Shown in pieces: positions 1 to 11,789 of a DNA stretch of 64,000 bases (position 1 is the stretch's first letter; each line of letters starts with the position of its first letter). Location: contig WSUB01000018.1 in NCBI GenBank assembly GCA_019633425.1, forward strand, positions 129,699-193,698. Reading direction: 5' to 3'. Below the pieces are notes generated by a model that saw nothing but the letters and a program-made list of their open reading frames with translations, was not told the DNA's origin and searched no databases. The position numbers and the translations under genes were made by a program. The DNA is from Tulasnella sp. 424 (taxonomy: Eukaryota; Basidiomycota; Agaricomycetes; Cantharellales; Tulasnellaceae).

Positions 1-1616
1 GTCGATCAAGTTAATCTCCTGGCTACTCAACGTCTTTCTGGTAGCCTTCGCCTTCCCAACCTAGGTTTCGGGACTACACGGCAAATTTTCCTATCTGACG
101 ATGGACGGAGAACGGGGACCGATCGCCTCGAAGTAGTAATCAAGTTAGGAGCAGCAGAGCTAGACTTACAGCATGAACAAGTCGAACAGCTATCCTTCCG
201 GTAAGTGCTATGAACGATGGCCCTGGACCATTACTAACCCAGAACCTTAGGGCTGACCCGATGGAGCTTCAAGTCAAAGACGGTTGGGCTGACCCTTCAA
301 GCGGAGACGGGCTACGCCTTGACTTTACGGTCGAAGGAGGGAACATCCGCCTTATTGGCGTTCCGCAAGCTGCAACCCGGCTGATCAACACTGCTGCAAG
401 GGTGAAGGCTTTGATTCGGTCCCAGAAAGAGGGCGCAGCTAGGGATTCCTCTGCGTTCCGTACCACGTTGAATCCTAAACCCACAAACCCGCTCTCGGAA
501 GTTGCCGCTGCCATGATCAGCTCTGCTCGCTCAAGGTTTCAGGAGGAGGAATTGTTCGATTTCACCATCGTTCAACACATGCAAGTGGACGTCAAGAGTC
601 TCCAACTGGCTTTCGTCGACGGCGGGAAGACTTTCCATCTACAGGCCAACAACATTAACGCCCAACTCTTGCGACACCTGCGTACAGAAGCGAGCGAGAC
701 CCAAAGGGATCTTCATCTGGCTCTCGGCAGTTTGGTTGTCCTGAGTTTCCCCGCGATGACCGAGCTCAAGGTTACAGAGTCAGTCCCAAGGAACGCAACA
801 AAGGTCTTCACCTTCCCTCATCTCATAATCGAGATGAAGAGCTCTATCCTCGCCGAGCACCACGAGCTGGCATATGAGTTCGACTGCAACTTCCCAACCC
901 AAGATGAAGAGGGAAGTCAGACTAAGGTCTACTTGCTTCTGGACCTTTCCGAACATGGGATTTTGGTGGCACGAACGAAGGACTTGATGGCGAGGGTGAA
1001 GAGGGCGCTGGACGATCCGGAGTTCAAACGGCGGGACGGGGATTGGTGGGACCAACCCCTTCGAAGCAACACATCTCCCGAGGCTGGCTCGGTATCGCCG
1101 AAGACGATCTCAAGTGCCGGTCGGAGTTCCCTTCCTCCCGCATTAGGAAACTCCATAGTGGACAGCGGTGGCGAACCCGAACCCATCCCATCTCCAGACG
1201 AAACCCAAGATGAGGCTTCCTTTGCAGACTCTCAACCAATCATATACGTGGAGAAGCGATGTTCCATCAACTCGCCAGAGTTTCAACAGTTCGACAAGAA
1301 CGCGATTCGGATGGAAACCATCGAAAACATGCTTGGAATAAGCTCTCGCACGGACCTTCCGCCCAAAGTACACGAATATGCCACTGTTCCAATCGAGGGT
1401 ATCATGAAGCTCCTCCTGAAGGTGTACGCTCAGCGACTTCGAAAAGCGGGAGTGCTTGAGGATCAGGTTGGAAAGGACATCACTCGGCCACAAGCTCCTC
1501 ATCACCAAAGCACCCTTCAAACGCCATCAACAGCCATTTTTCCTCATGCGCTTTCGGAAAGTCCGTCTTCACAATTCTCCGCTCTGGCTCCCAATTCGAC
1601 ACCGCATCGCACATAA
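1..1616 (+). CDS. C-terminal part of a large Csf1-like lipid-transfer/fermentation-associated protein (5' truncated)
   Basis: The reading frame is open from base 1, so the gene begins outside the window. Exons are 1-200 and 251-1616; the 50-nt intron has a GTAAGT donor, a TACTAAC-type branch site and a TAG acceptor. The 521 residues visible contain mixed alpha/beta sequence with many hydrophobic beta-like strands (for example around 'VDVKSLQLAFVDGGKTFHLQ'), then a Ser/Pro/Glu-rich linker near residues 355-415, then a helical C-terminus ending in a Ser/Pro tail. The long beta-rich stretch followed by a short helical end resembles the C-terminus of fungal Csf1, a very large bridge-like lipid-transfer protein of ER contact sites. 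This assignment rests on general resemblance and not on a diagnostic motif. Another large VPS13/Csf1-type protein is possible. Confidence 0.5.
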
Positions 1617-1848
1617 ACATTGTAGATTAGATACACACACTTCCCATCGTTTCCCTTTACTTTATTGGTCTTGTGTCTACTGCTTTCTATCGCAATTACA
1701 GCATCGATCCCTACAGCCAGCGTGCCTGAACGCGATTGTTTGGTTCCCATAGTTGTGTGAACGTGTTTGTTCTCTGTCAGCCGCGTACCACCGCACCCAC
1801 CCGAAAACCTCCATCCTCGGCTTCAAACAGCCAGACGGCGTTCTAGAC

Positions 1849-3685
1849 ATGGCAACTAGCCTCCTTCGCGGACTAAGATGTTGTCCTTCAAGCCTGGCTC
1901 AACCATCTTCCAGCCTGTCAGCTCGCTGGGTCACCCAAACGGCACTGAGGCCTTGGCACAATGTGTCGCGCGCTATTGGTTCTCAGAGGATGCTTTCAAG
2001 GTAAATCGGAGCCCAGTCAACATATCCTCGGAAACTAAAGCATACACATTACTACATAGCTTGCCGTCAAACCAGCTAACGACGTCGACTTTGCGCTGTA
2101 TCCTTCCAAGGCAATCCCTTCTTGACGGACGCTCTTTTTTCTCTCAAAATCCCATTCGAACTCGATTCATTCAGCCATCTTTCTTCTCAACATCTATCCC
2201 TTTAACTAGCGCGACAGAATCAGCAGCAGATCACGGGGAAGAGGCTGCATCAAAGGAGACCTTAACGCCTCCTTCGGTGTACAAGTGGCTCTTCGGGTGC
2301 AGCTTGCTGGTTTTCAGCGTGGTAGTTGTGGGAGGCGTTACTCGTCTGACAGAGTCGGGACTGAGTATCACAGAGTGGAGACCTGTGGCCGGAACCATCC
2401 CACCAATTACTCGAGCAGAATGGGAGGTTGAATTCGACAAATACAAAGCTACTCCCGAGTACAAGTTGTACGTTTGTTACGATCTGTGACGCGAAGTGCT
2501 CAGCTGAACAGTCCCATTCTACTATCTAGGCTGAACCACGGAATCACTCTTGAACAGTTCAAGTCCATCTTCTACATGGAATGGGGTCATCGCGTCCTCG
2601 GAAGGCTCATCGGTCTTGTCTACGTCCTACCAATGGTCTACTTTATTTCCACCCGGCGCGTTCCCCGAAAACTCACCCCGACACTGGCTGGGTTGGGTCT
2701 CCTTCTTGGGTTCCAAGGTTTCCTCGGTTGGTACATGGTCAAATCCGGACTAGAAGACAGCATTATGGAAACACCCGGAGCCGTTCCAAGGGTCAGCCAA
2801 TACCGACTCGCAGCTCACTTGACCGCGGCCTTGCTACTCTACGCTGGCATGCTCAGCACGGCGATGTCGGTACGGACCGAGTGGAGATACGGGAACGGAT
2901 ACGGAATTCCTGGCCTCAGCACCGCGAAGCCAAAGGCCTTCAACGCTGATGCGTTACGAGCCTTCTTGGCAACGAAGGTTGGACGGAGGTTCAAGGTTGG
3001 CGCATGGGGTCTTCTAGGCTTGATCTTCACTACCGCTATCTCTGGTGTGTGCCATCCAATCATTTAGTAAAGACCACCTACTGACAACGAACGGCGCGCT
3101 AGGTGCTTTCGTGGCTGGTCTCGATGCCGGTTTGCTGTACAACGAATTCCCTCTCATGGGTGGAAGACTCGCTCCTCCTTCCGACGAACTCTTCTCTAAA
3201 GCATACGCCAAACGTTCTGACGGTTCGGACCTCTGGTGGAGGAACATCTTCGAGAACCCGACCACCGTGCAATTCGATCATCGTTGCCTTGTAAGTCGTG
3301 CTCCTTGAATCTCACGCGTCCAGTCCCTAATCCAGCTTTGCAGGCCATAACTACTTATTTCTCCACCCTCGGAATGTTCCTCGCAACCAAATACCACGCA
3401 CCCCTCCGAGCAGTCATGCCCGCGCTCACCCAGCGAGCCGTAACCGCCGTCTTCCACGCCGCCAATTTGCAGGTACTCCTCGGAATTTCGACCCTCCTTT
3501 ACTTGGTTCCAGTTCCATTGGCGGCTGCTCACCAGGCAGGCAGTGTTGTTTTGCTGAGCTGTGCCTTGGGTTTACTGGCAAGCTTGCGGAGACCAGGAGC
3601 TGTAGCGAAAGCGTGGCGCCAAATCAAGGTCAACTCCCTCAAGCGGACGTCCGCCTCAGGCTCTAGCACTAGCGGCTCACCGTGA
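1849..3685 (+). CDS. COX15: Heme A synthase, mitochondrial inner membrane (Cox15)
   Basis: Cox15 oxidises heme O to heme A for cytochrome c oxidase. The five exons are 1849-2000, 2060-2467, 2530-3044, 3103-3290 and 3344-3685; they join in frame to 534 residues. The first ~100 residues are rich in Arg/Ser and poor in acidic residues, as in a mitochondrial presequence. The catalytic domain follows: a first helix '[20 protein letters not shown]', then '[15 protein letters not shown]' with a conserved His, '[19 protein letters not shown]' with a second His, '[19 protein letters not shown]', '[17 protein letters not shown]' and '[12 protein letters not shown]' with the C-terminal-half histidines. 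About eight membrane helices are visible, as expected for the family. The donor at 2468 (GTACGT) was chosen because it restores '[14 protein letters not shown]'. The Ser/Arg-rich tail is not conserved. The gene converges with the next one, which lies on the - strand. Confidence 0.95.
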
Positions 3686-4441
3686 ACTGTATCATTCGTT
3701 TAACCATGTATCTACCCCATTACTACTTATCACACCACTCATTTCCTCATTATTATTAGAGAGTAACACGCTTCCTATAAATGCACGAGTGAACACGCAC
3801 ATCGGATTGCAACTCAGACTATTTGAATTCGGGAAGGGCAAGAACTGCACTATACATACGGCCTAAAGGAGAAAACTAAGAAAGGGGCAGGTCGTACGTA
3901 CAAAGAAGCCCAAAAGACGGAAAATGCACAGCACCAGAAGTAAACGAAGGGCAGCTGCCGCGACGTACAAAGGCATAGACAGAAGACACCACCACTGAAG
4001 GGGGGATTGTTCGGTTCCAAAAATAGAAGAGAAAGATGAAGGAGAGGAGGAGCGGCTACGAGGCGCAGTCGACGAAAGAAAAAAAAATGAAATGAAGAAG
4101 CGAACTGAGCGAAGGTCAGGCCAACGCTGATGACAGAAATTACTTTGAACAGGGAGTCGAGGGGAATGTAAGGTGGTGGTACAAGTATTCGAGAAAGAAT
4201 TGGCCCTCAGGCCTTGACGCAATAGACGGTGAAGAAGGAATGGTGTTGTTTCTTTTGTTTCTGGGTTTTTATGCTGGTTTTCTTCGATAGTTGTTTCTTT
4301 AATAAAAAAGGGGAAATCCTCAAAAAGTCCGAAAAGAAAGAATGATGAAAAAGAAATTTTGTTTCGCCTATCGAGTCAAAGGGAGGTGAGAAGGAGGAGC
4401 AGTAACTTCGTCGTAGGATGTACTCACCAAAAACAGGTTCT
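3686..4441. other. Intergenic space between convergent genes
   Basis: These 756 bases hold the 3' flanks of COX15 and of the poly-Q gene on the other strand. The half nearer COX15 is mixed sequence. From about 4070 to 4340 there are A-rich and T-rich runs, including AATAAA at about 4300 on the + strand, suitable for 3'-end formation. The open frames here are antisense, low in complexity and lack splice signals, so I see no gene. Confidence 0.6.
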
Positions 4442-6135
4442 CTAAGCACCGATCATCTCGACATTCAAAGCAGCGGCAGCCTCCCTACGCTCACGGGCAT
4501 CCATCAGTCCACCAAGAGCCCTCTTCCTCATCCTCGACGCAAAGTTCATGGGGCCAAGCTCATCAACGCTGCACGGGGGTCCCAACGGTTGACGGATGGG
4601 CTCAACCTTCTGGTTCAGGATCGGAGCAGAAGGAACAACGTTGGCAACGGGGTACGGCGCGGGACGGCCCAAACCGAGTCCTTCGTACAACTTCTTCGCA
4701 GCTTCCTCGCGTTCCTTAGTCGAAGACCCAGCCGAGCTCGGAGGAGTGGAGCTTGTAGGAGAGCTCTTGATAGAACTGGCGGCATCATCGTTGAGCGAGA
4801 TGCCATCGTTCGAGTAAGAGGGGCTTCCGGAACGCATGGCCATGGTCGAGGCGTTGTCCAAAGTAGCGATGCCGCCAGCGGGAGGAGGGCTGGTGAATCT
4901 CAAGGGAGAGGGTCGGGTCTTGAGAGGAGAAATGACCGAGTTCCTTCCGCCGAGCTCGCTATTGAGGCTGACGCTGGAGGTGGAGACGCTGAGCTTGGAA
5001 GGAGTGCTGGAACCGGATCCAGGAGGGGACGAGCTCCTCTGTCTAGCAGGTGGAGACGGCGCCTTAGGGAAACCGTTCGTAGGACTCGGTTGGACGGGAG
5101 TGCTCGACGTTGAACCACGCCTCCAGGAAGACGCCGAGTCAGACTTGGTGGGACCAGTCGTAGCGCCGCTGTTGTTGTAACCAGAAAGGCCGTTGTAGGA
5201 GTTGGACGGGGTCAGGATCCCACCGGGAGAACCAAGGGAAGTTCCGCCACTAATTACAGTCGTCGCGCCATAGCTCGGGGTAGGAGGAGTAGCGCTCTCG
5301 CTGATGGATGCGCGGCTAGAAGCAGCTGCGACGGCAGCGGACAGATCCGGGTTGAAGCGCCCAACGAAGGCGGCGGCATTAGGGTTGAGCTGGCTTGAAA
5401 CAGCTCGGTTGGGGGCAGCACCAACACCAAACTTCCCGTTGACGCCTGCGGTCATGGGAGAGGCGATCTGTTCGTCGGAAACGGATGCACGCATCGTCGC
5501 CTCACGACCGGCAGCTCGAGCGCGAAGCTGAGCTGCGGCAGCAGTGCGAGTTTGCGCAGCGGCAGCGTCAGGGAAAGACGACTGGAAAGGCCCGGCGGTG
5601 GAGGGCGCTTGGCGGAGTTGCTGCTGCTGCTGTTGTTGTTGTTGCTGTTGCATCTGTTGCTGCTGGATCATAAGCTGTGTCTGGAAGTTCTGCTGTTGCT
5701 GCAGAGCCTGCATGTGGGAGAAGCGTAATTCCGATCAGTCATTATTCCGATCGACAGGGCTCGGTTACATACCTGCATCTTCATCAACTCCATCTGCATC
5801 TGCATGGCCTGGTGTTCAGCGGCGGGCCCGCCACCCTGCTGAGCAATCATAGCAGCGACCTGTGCTTGAGCCTGAAGCAGAATGATCTGCTGTTGCTGTT
5901 GTTGCTGAAGAGCAGCGGCAACCAAGTCGGGATTGGCAGTCATAGCACCATTGCCGTTGAGACTGATGTTTCCAAATCGGTCAACAAGCTGAGCGGGCTC
6001 GTCCATGAAGCCCGGCTGGAAGGCGCCCGAGGAGAATCGAGTTTGAGCCGGGTTAGCGGTGAGTGGGGGGTTGCCGAAGGAGGTTGAGCGGGGTCCGCCT
6101 GTGCGAAGGCCTTGAAGGAATTGAGCGCGATCCAT
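4442..6135 (-). CDS. Glutamine-rich, largely disordered protein of unknown function
   Basis: Two exons, 6135-5773 and 5707-4442, with a 65-nt GT-AG intron, give 542 residues. I do not recognise a named family. Residues ~75-165 are Gln/Met/Ala-rich with two poly-Q runs of about 7 and 12 residues and could form a coiled coil. Residues ~170-440 are Ser/Pro/Thr/Gly-rich and probably disordered. The last ~75 residues look conserved and structured: 'RPAPYPVANVVPSAPILNQK', then 'LGPMNFASRMRKRALGGL' and a charged helix with 'MDARERREAAAALNVE'. A poly-Q region plus a short conserved C-terminal block is common in fungal transcriptional or RNA-granule proteins, but that role is only inference. The ATG at 6135-6133 is the first in frame and lies just downstream of a pyrimidine-rich leader (on the - strand). 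Confidence 0.85.
5612..5700 (-). repeat. CAG/CAA trinucleotide tract coding for poly-Q
   Basis: On the + strand this is a run of CTG/TTG triplets, so the - strand reads CAG/CAA. It encodes an almost pure stretch of Gln interrupted by Met. CAG and CAA are mixed, which usually makes such a tract less unstable than pure CAG. A second, shorter tract lies at about 5890-5912. Confidence 0.8.
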
Positions 6136-7085
6136 GTCTAGTATGGTGTACGACGACAGAAAGCCGAGTGTTTATAGCGAGAGAGAGAGGAAGCGAGCGA
6201 GTGGCGAGGATTTGTTGACGAGGTACTGATAGGTGCGATCTGGTGCGCGTCACTAGGTGTCAGTTTACACATATTCCCCCGGGGTGTTTTCCGAACCACT
6301 GACATGAAAAGTGAGCTAAGAAGATTATGCGAGTATGGTTTGTTTGACTGAAGAGGGTTTAGAGACTAAAAGAAGAGGCAGCTTTGATTGAAGGGGAGAG
6401 GAGGGGGTATGCGAGTGGAGAAGGGGAGTTTTTGGCGAAAGGGAGAACTACAGAGAGGAGGGGAGTTTTTGATTTGAGAGTGGGATTTTGGAATCGATTT
6501 GAGGAATTTGGGGGAAACAACCAGAGGAGACCAGAGAAACAAGAGGAACAGAGAGAGAGGGGAGGAAGGGGAAGGAGACGGTGGTGGAAGACAAGAGAGG
6601 GAGAGAGGAACGTGTCAGTCTAGTCTGAAACGGACTTTGACGGTGGAGCATCAAGCGAATGCCCGCAGTCCCGTTTTTCCCAGCGCAAGGTAGCAACGAG
6701 AACACCACGCTTTTTCACCGCCACCCACATTAAATTTCGCCATAGAAACAGCAGCAGATCACTATATTAGGCAACCCCTTTCCGTGCCAACTCGCTTGCG
6801 TTTGGCAGCTGCGTTCCAGTCGTTCACATTGGAAGACGACACATTGGTCTGCCAAGTCCAGAATGATCGAGACTTGTGAATCCTAAGCGTTGCGTTCTAG
6901 AGTCGATGCAAATAGTTAGACGGAATTCTACGTTTCATAGTCTAGCAAAGCATGCAATAAGCGCTGAACAAACGTTCATGTAATGTTTGTCGCCGCGTCT
7001 TGGGAGTTTCCAGTCTGGACTGCACTCTACCTGTGATCGCCTTGAATTACGCTCCTCACAAGTCCAGGGCCACAATAATTGCGAT
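6136..7085. promoter_or_regulatory. Divergent promoter region between the poly-Q gene and ARP4
   Basis: Two genes point away from each other across these 950 bases, so both promoters must lie here. The most striking content is a long G/A-rich run on the + strand, about 6365-6620. This is a pyrimidine-rich tract for the poly-Q gene on the - strand. The part near ARP4 (6700-7080) is mixed sequence. I found no reliable TATA box and no convincing third gene. Confidence 0.5.
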
Positions 7086-8932
7086 ATGATTTTCGGAGGA
7101 GGTAAGATAACACAGCTACTATCAGGCGTTTCCACCTTCCCCTGACCTTCCACCGTTGGCAGACGAAATTTCAGCGGTTGTCTTGGATGTTGGTACATCC
7201 AGCACAAGGCTCGGATATGCCGGGGAAGAGACCCCCCGATGTATTCTCCCGACGTCGTATGGATACATGCCAAGAACCGTCAAGACCGTTGACCCTAGTG
7301 GAATGGAGGTGGAGACGACCTCTCGTGACATGTACGTCGGCGAGAATGGCGTTGGGCGTTGGAGGGCTGGTATGGAAGTTGGGAACCCCATGGCTGATGG
7401 ACTTGGTGCGTAAAACGTCAATGCGCCTTTATAGCCCTCGGGTGTTGACTTTTTCTGTTCTCCCTTGGTCACAGTCTACGACTGGAGTGCAACAAAAGAC
7501 ATCATCGAGCACGCGTTTACCAAGGGCTTGGAAGTCAACCCGCAAGAGCATCCTGTTTTAGTGACAGAGCCAGCTTGGAACACCACAGCCAACAGAGAAC
7601 GTATGGCCGAAATCATGTTTGAAGAGTTTCAGGTCCCCGCCTTTTACATCGCCAACAGCTCAGTCCTAAGCGCGTACGTCCTCCGCGATACATTCCCTGC
7701 GTTCTATCTGCGCCGCCCCATAAACTCAAGACCTCATGCTCCCTGACGTATAGGTTCGCGTCCGGTAAAGGAACCGCGCTCATAATAGATATCGGAAAGT
7801 CCCAAGCCAACGTCACGCCAGTGGTTGACGGATTCGTACTCCGAAAAGGTGTGTTAGTTGGAGTGCTAGGTTTGCATAGACCATGCTTTGGCTGCTGCTA
7901 ACCGCACGATCCCTTCAAAGGAATTGCCCACTCCAGCATTCCAGCTCTTGTCCAAAATAGTGCCCATTCTATCTTGGCACATGGAGATCAAACCCGCCCG
8001 GCAATAGATTTATTACCTTACCAACTCATAGAGAAAAAGCAGGTTCGTGCTTACTCTCCCATTTACTTATTGGTTTGTATCTTGATGGCGCTGACCGGCT
8101 TTTCGACCACAACCAGATCGTTGACCCAAATCAACCACCTCGCTGCGTCCTCAGAGACGACCGAATCGCTCTCACTACATCATCATGGCGGAACTGGGCA
8201 GTACAGCGCGAAGTCGAAGAATGGATGATGGCTTGCGGCGCGGTGCTTCCACGAGAATATTCAGAGGAGTACGTTCCCTCCCCCCCTCCTCGCCTTTTAT
8301 CTCAACTCACATGTTTTGTCTCACTCAAACCAGACATGCTCGCTCCTGGGCCAGAAAGAACTACGAATTCCCTACAGGATTCAACTCCAGCTTCGGTGGC
8401 GAGCGATTTATCCCTGGAGATATATTCTTCACAACCCACCACCTTCCGCCAACTCAAGCTCAGACGCAGCACCCAGCGACTTTGCCTGAGCTCCTGACCA
8501 CTGCTTTGAGAGCGACTGAACCGGACCTGAGGCCAGCATTGTTCAATAATGTCGTGCTTACGGGTGGAGGAGCGTGTTTACCTGGTATGGGAGATAGGAT
8601 TAGCTATGAGCTGCAAAAGTTGGCCGGTGGGGTGCGTAGGACCTCCTTTCTCTTTTCCCTTCCCTTCTCGCAAGTGAACTAATGTGATTGCGGATTTTAT
8701 AGCAAAAAGTTCGTCTCCACGTTCCGGGGAACATGCTCGAGCGGAGGTATAGTTCTTGGATTGGTGGAAGCATATTGGGTAGTTTGGGAACTTTCCATCA
8801 GTTATGGATTAGTAAGCAGGAATGGCAGGTGAGCGGAATGAATGCTTGCTATGGCATGGCACAATATCTGACACCTTGCGATTTCTCTCTCAGGAACAAG
8901 GAAGGTCGATCGTCGCATCGCGGTGTAAGTAG
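7086..8932 (+). CDS. ARP4: Actin-related protein 4 (chromatin remodelling / histone acetylation complexes)
   Basis: Arp4 is a nuclear actin-like subunit shared by the INO80, SWR1 and NuA4 complexes, where it pairs with actin. Nine exons join to 429 residues: 7086-7101, 7163-7405, 7475-7673, 7754-7848, 7921-8042, 8117-8268, 8334-8631, 8703-8828 and 8894-8932. The first exon is only 16 nt and gives 'MIFGG', the usual start of fungal Arp4; it then joins '[20 protein letters not shown]', the actin phosphate-1 loop region. Other actin-fold landmarks are '[20 protein letters not shown]', '[18 protein letters not shown]' (phosphate-2), '[22 protein letters not shown]' and the C-terminal '[17 protein letters not shown]', which matches the actin 'WIGGSILASL' element. 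The gene shares a divergent promoter with the poly-Q gene. ARP4 rather than conventional actin is called from the start sequence and the divergent middle. Confidence 0.93.
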
Positions 8933-9178
8933 TAGGAGATCATAGGAGATGGAAGGGTCTGTATACGCGATGCCCCGGTGTACAATGTACCTCTACTAGA
9001 AAATAATTTGTTCTCGTATGCTCACTGAGCATCGTTCCTATGTCGGGACTATCGATGCCAGTCGCCCAAGGGACCCGAACGATCGTGGAAAGAGGGAAAC
9101 CAAGCAATACCAAACAACTTTTCGGCACTCGCCTTCGTCAGCCACTTTGAAATCAGCAATCACCACACCTGCAATACG

Positions 9179-10609
9179 ATGTTTCGGGTCGCCAGCTCCC
9201 GAATACTAAATTCGCACAGCGGAAATCTGCTAACCCGTCGAGCCTTCACTGGCCTTGCGTTTAACCTCAATGCGTCGAAAACGGCTCAAGCTCCACGGAA
9301 CCTGCCCCGCCAACTTGTCAACAACCGGTCATTCTTTACGGCCACTGCACCAATAAATGCACCCTGCTTACCTGCAACTTCACTTCAAACCTCGTCTACC
9401 TCAATCCTCCGCTTCGCTCGAAACACTCTGGCCCAGATGAGGAGCTCGTACTACGGTGGAGGTTCTCGAGGTGGAGGATATTATTCCAGCGGAGGAGGGA
9501 ATGGGTTTTTCAACAATTTTAGAAGAAGGATCAATGGAATTCCTCCTGATATGATTTTCTATGGGATTATGGGAATCAATGGAGCTGTGTTCGCACTGTG
9601 GTAAGTTTCACCTGCCTTTCGTTTGGGGCTCGTTTCCTCGAGCAACAGTTTAACCTGATACCCGTGCCTCTTTGATGGGATAGGTGGTATGCATCAGAAT
9701 CTTGGGCAAGAGCCATTTTTTCCCTTATTTCCTAGTCGACTCGCGATTGATGTGGAACTTTTTTGTTTTCAGAAAAAGTTCCGAGACCCATCGCTGTACC
9801 GCTGGATGCTTGACAACTTTACGACAAGCACGCGGAACTTAATGCAAGGAAGAGTGTAAGAGCTTCTTGCTGTGGTGTGTCCCCTGGACGTTGACCGTTT
9901 GAGTCTCTCTCCAGATGGACTCTCCTTACATCGTGCTTCTCCCACGAAGATGCAGGACACATCTTCTTCAACCTCTTAACGTTCTGGTTTATGGGTAAAC
10001 CGGTCCTTGGGATGCTGGGGAATTCAAGGCAAGCTCCAAAAAACATACTTGCCGTGCTGCTCGTGATATTGACAATTCCACCCCGCCAGCTTCTTAGCAT
10101 TGTACCTTGGTGGCGGTTTGGTTAGCAGTTTCATCAGCTCGGGATACAGCGTTGTCTCTGGGAGAAACACGGGATCTCATGGAGCTAGTGGTATGTTGTT
10201 CAAGCATCCTTCTTTAAGCCCCTGACCCAGACCTCCTCATTTTGATCTTTAGGTGCCATCTCAGCCGTGCTCGCTTTTTACGCTACGATGTTCCCCCGAA
10301 GCACTTTCCTTCGTAAGTTTGGCTCGCTTTAGCGTCGTGAGACAGTTAACTCATTGCAAGCTTTCTATCTGCTATAGTCTTCATGATCGTCCCAATGCCA
10401 GCTTGGGTTTGCGTTGGTGGTCTAGCAATAGTGAGTATCTTATATGAGCTGGCGCGCTGAACAGTACTGATGATTATTTGCCGCTCTCATAGTATGACTT
10501 GTATGGGTCTTTCACGAACCCTCACAGGAGAGTGGACGGTGCTGGGCACTTGGGTGGTTTCTTGGCTGGATTCCTCTATGCCATGCGAATGCGGAGAGTG
10601 GGATTCTAA
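9179..10609 (+). CDS. Rhomboid-family intramembrane serine protease, probably mitochondrial (Pcp1/Rbd1 type)
   Basis: Rhomboids cleave proteins inside the membrane with a Ser-His dyad. Eight exons join to 323 residues: 9179-9600, 9684-9705, 9773-9855, 9915-10028, 10090-10190, 10253-10312, 10378-10430 and 10493-10609. The N-terminus ('MFRVASSRILNSHSGNLLTR') is Arg/Ser-rich with almost no acidic residues, like a mitochondrial presequence. A Gly/Tyr-rich linker follows. The membrane domain then shows 'SCFSHEDAGHIFFNLLTFWF', the catalytic-Ser motif 'GASGAISAVLAFYA' and the catalytic His in 'GAGHLGGFLAGFLYAM'. Two introns, 9706-9772 and 10029-10089, appear to start with GC instead of GT (AG|GCAAGC in the second). 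The second is needed to keep the frame into 'FLALYLGGG'. For the first, a less conserved in-frame reading using an AG near 9735 cannot be excluded. The match to Pcp1, which processes dynamin-like and peroxidase substrates, is inferred from the presequence. Confidence 0.88.
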
Positions 10610-10833
10610 TTTGGAACTCTTAGCTAAGAAAAATCTTCATACGTACATTCTACCCCCTGCGTTACACGCTGTACGTGTCGGCATGGGGCTGCGTCAGCCC
10701 GTGGCTTTGCGATGCCGGCGTGTGAGACCGAGGTTGAGACGCCTCTGGGAGTCGTTCATCCCCACCGACCACCGCTCCTCCTTCTCCTCTTAAGTCAACT
10801 TCCACTTCGTTCCAGCGTCACCCTTAATCAACC

Positions 10834-11639
10834 ATGACCACGCCCTCCGAGCCAGCACTGACACAGACCGAACCACCTCAAGCGCCTCTGCGGACCGAGA
10901 GCTTTCGCAAGGCCCGACCAGAGATCGTGGGACCAGAGTCGCCTGAGGCACCGTTCCCGATTTATATGTCTGGTGCTGTCCAGAAGGGATTTGGAAGGGG
11001 AGGGAAAGATCTAGGTTGTCCAACTGGTATGCTGCGTGTTTCGTTGGACGCCTCAATACGTGCAAGATTGCTGACTCATGGGAGCATTCCATAGCCAACT
11101 TGCCAGATGAGGCATTGGAGTCCATGGCGTCGGTGACCACGACCGGGATATACTACGGCTACGCCCGGGTACATCCAGTAGTCGAAGAGAGCGGTAAAAC
11201 GGGTGACTGCAAAGGAGAGGATTTGGAAACGTACCCGATGGTCATGAGTCTCGGGTGGAACCCGTTCTATAAGAATCAGAAGATGACGGCGGTACTTATC
11301 TCTTCCCGTTTTCTCGTAAAATCCTGGCTTCATACTGAATCTGGTCGTATTTTCTTTAGGAAGTCCACATAATGCGTGACTTCAAGTCTGACTTTTACGG
11401 TCAGAAGCTCTCGGTCGTTGTTCTCGGATACATTCGACCGGAGCTCGACTACACATCGAGAGGTAAGCAATAATCCTTACCAAGCCTTACTTCGACTCCA
11501 TCACTCAATTCATTTATCTGACTGTCGATCAGAGGCACTGATTCAAGACATCGAAACCGACAAGCGCGTTGCACTCAAGTCCTTGGAGCGGCCGGCTTAC
11601 AAAGCCTACGAGAAGGACTGCTTGGGAGGGGAGAAATGA
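10834..11639 (+). CDS. FMN1: Riboflavin kinase (ATP:riboflavin 5'-phosphotransferase)
   Basis: The enzyme phosphorylates riboflavin to FMN. Four exons, 10834-11026, 11095-11291, 11360-11462 and 11533-11639, join to 199 residues, close to the usual size of single-domain fungal riboflavin kinases. The kinase domain covers most of the protein. '[20 protein letters not shown]' is the flavokinase glycine-rich loop with the conserved PTAN motif completed across intron 1 ('PTANLPDE'). 'GIYYGYARV' is the central strand, '[15 protein letters not shown]' is the flap with the conserved WNP, and '[20 protein letters not shown]' with 'LGYIRPE' holds the catalytic Glu region. No FAD synthetase domain is attached, as expected in fungi. 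The start is the first ATG after the upstream rhomboid gene, 224 bases away. Assignment is firm because the motifs occur in order. Confidence 0.95.
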
Positions 11640-11789
11640 CTTTGAAAATATGCGTGTAAATTTAGTTGGATATATTAGCATTAGAACCTGTGGTATAAAG
11701 CGAGCTTGCCATGTAGACGCCATGATGACCAAATATTTTGCAAGTTTAACCTCCACCACCAGCCCCGCTGTCGACTCTACACCCAGATC

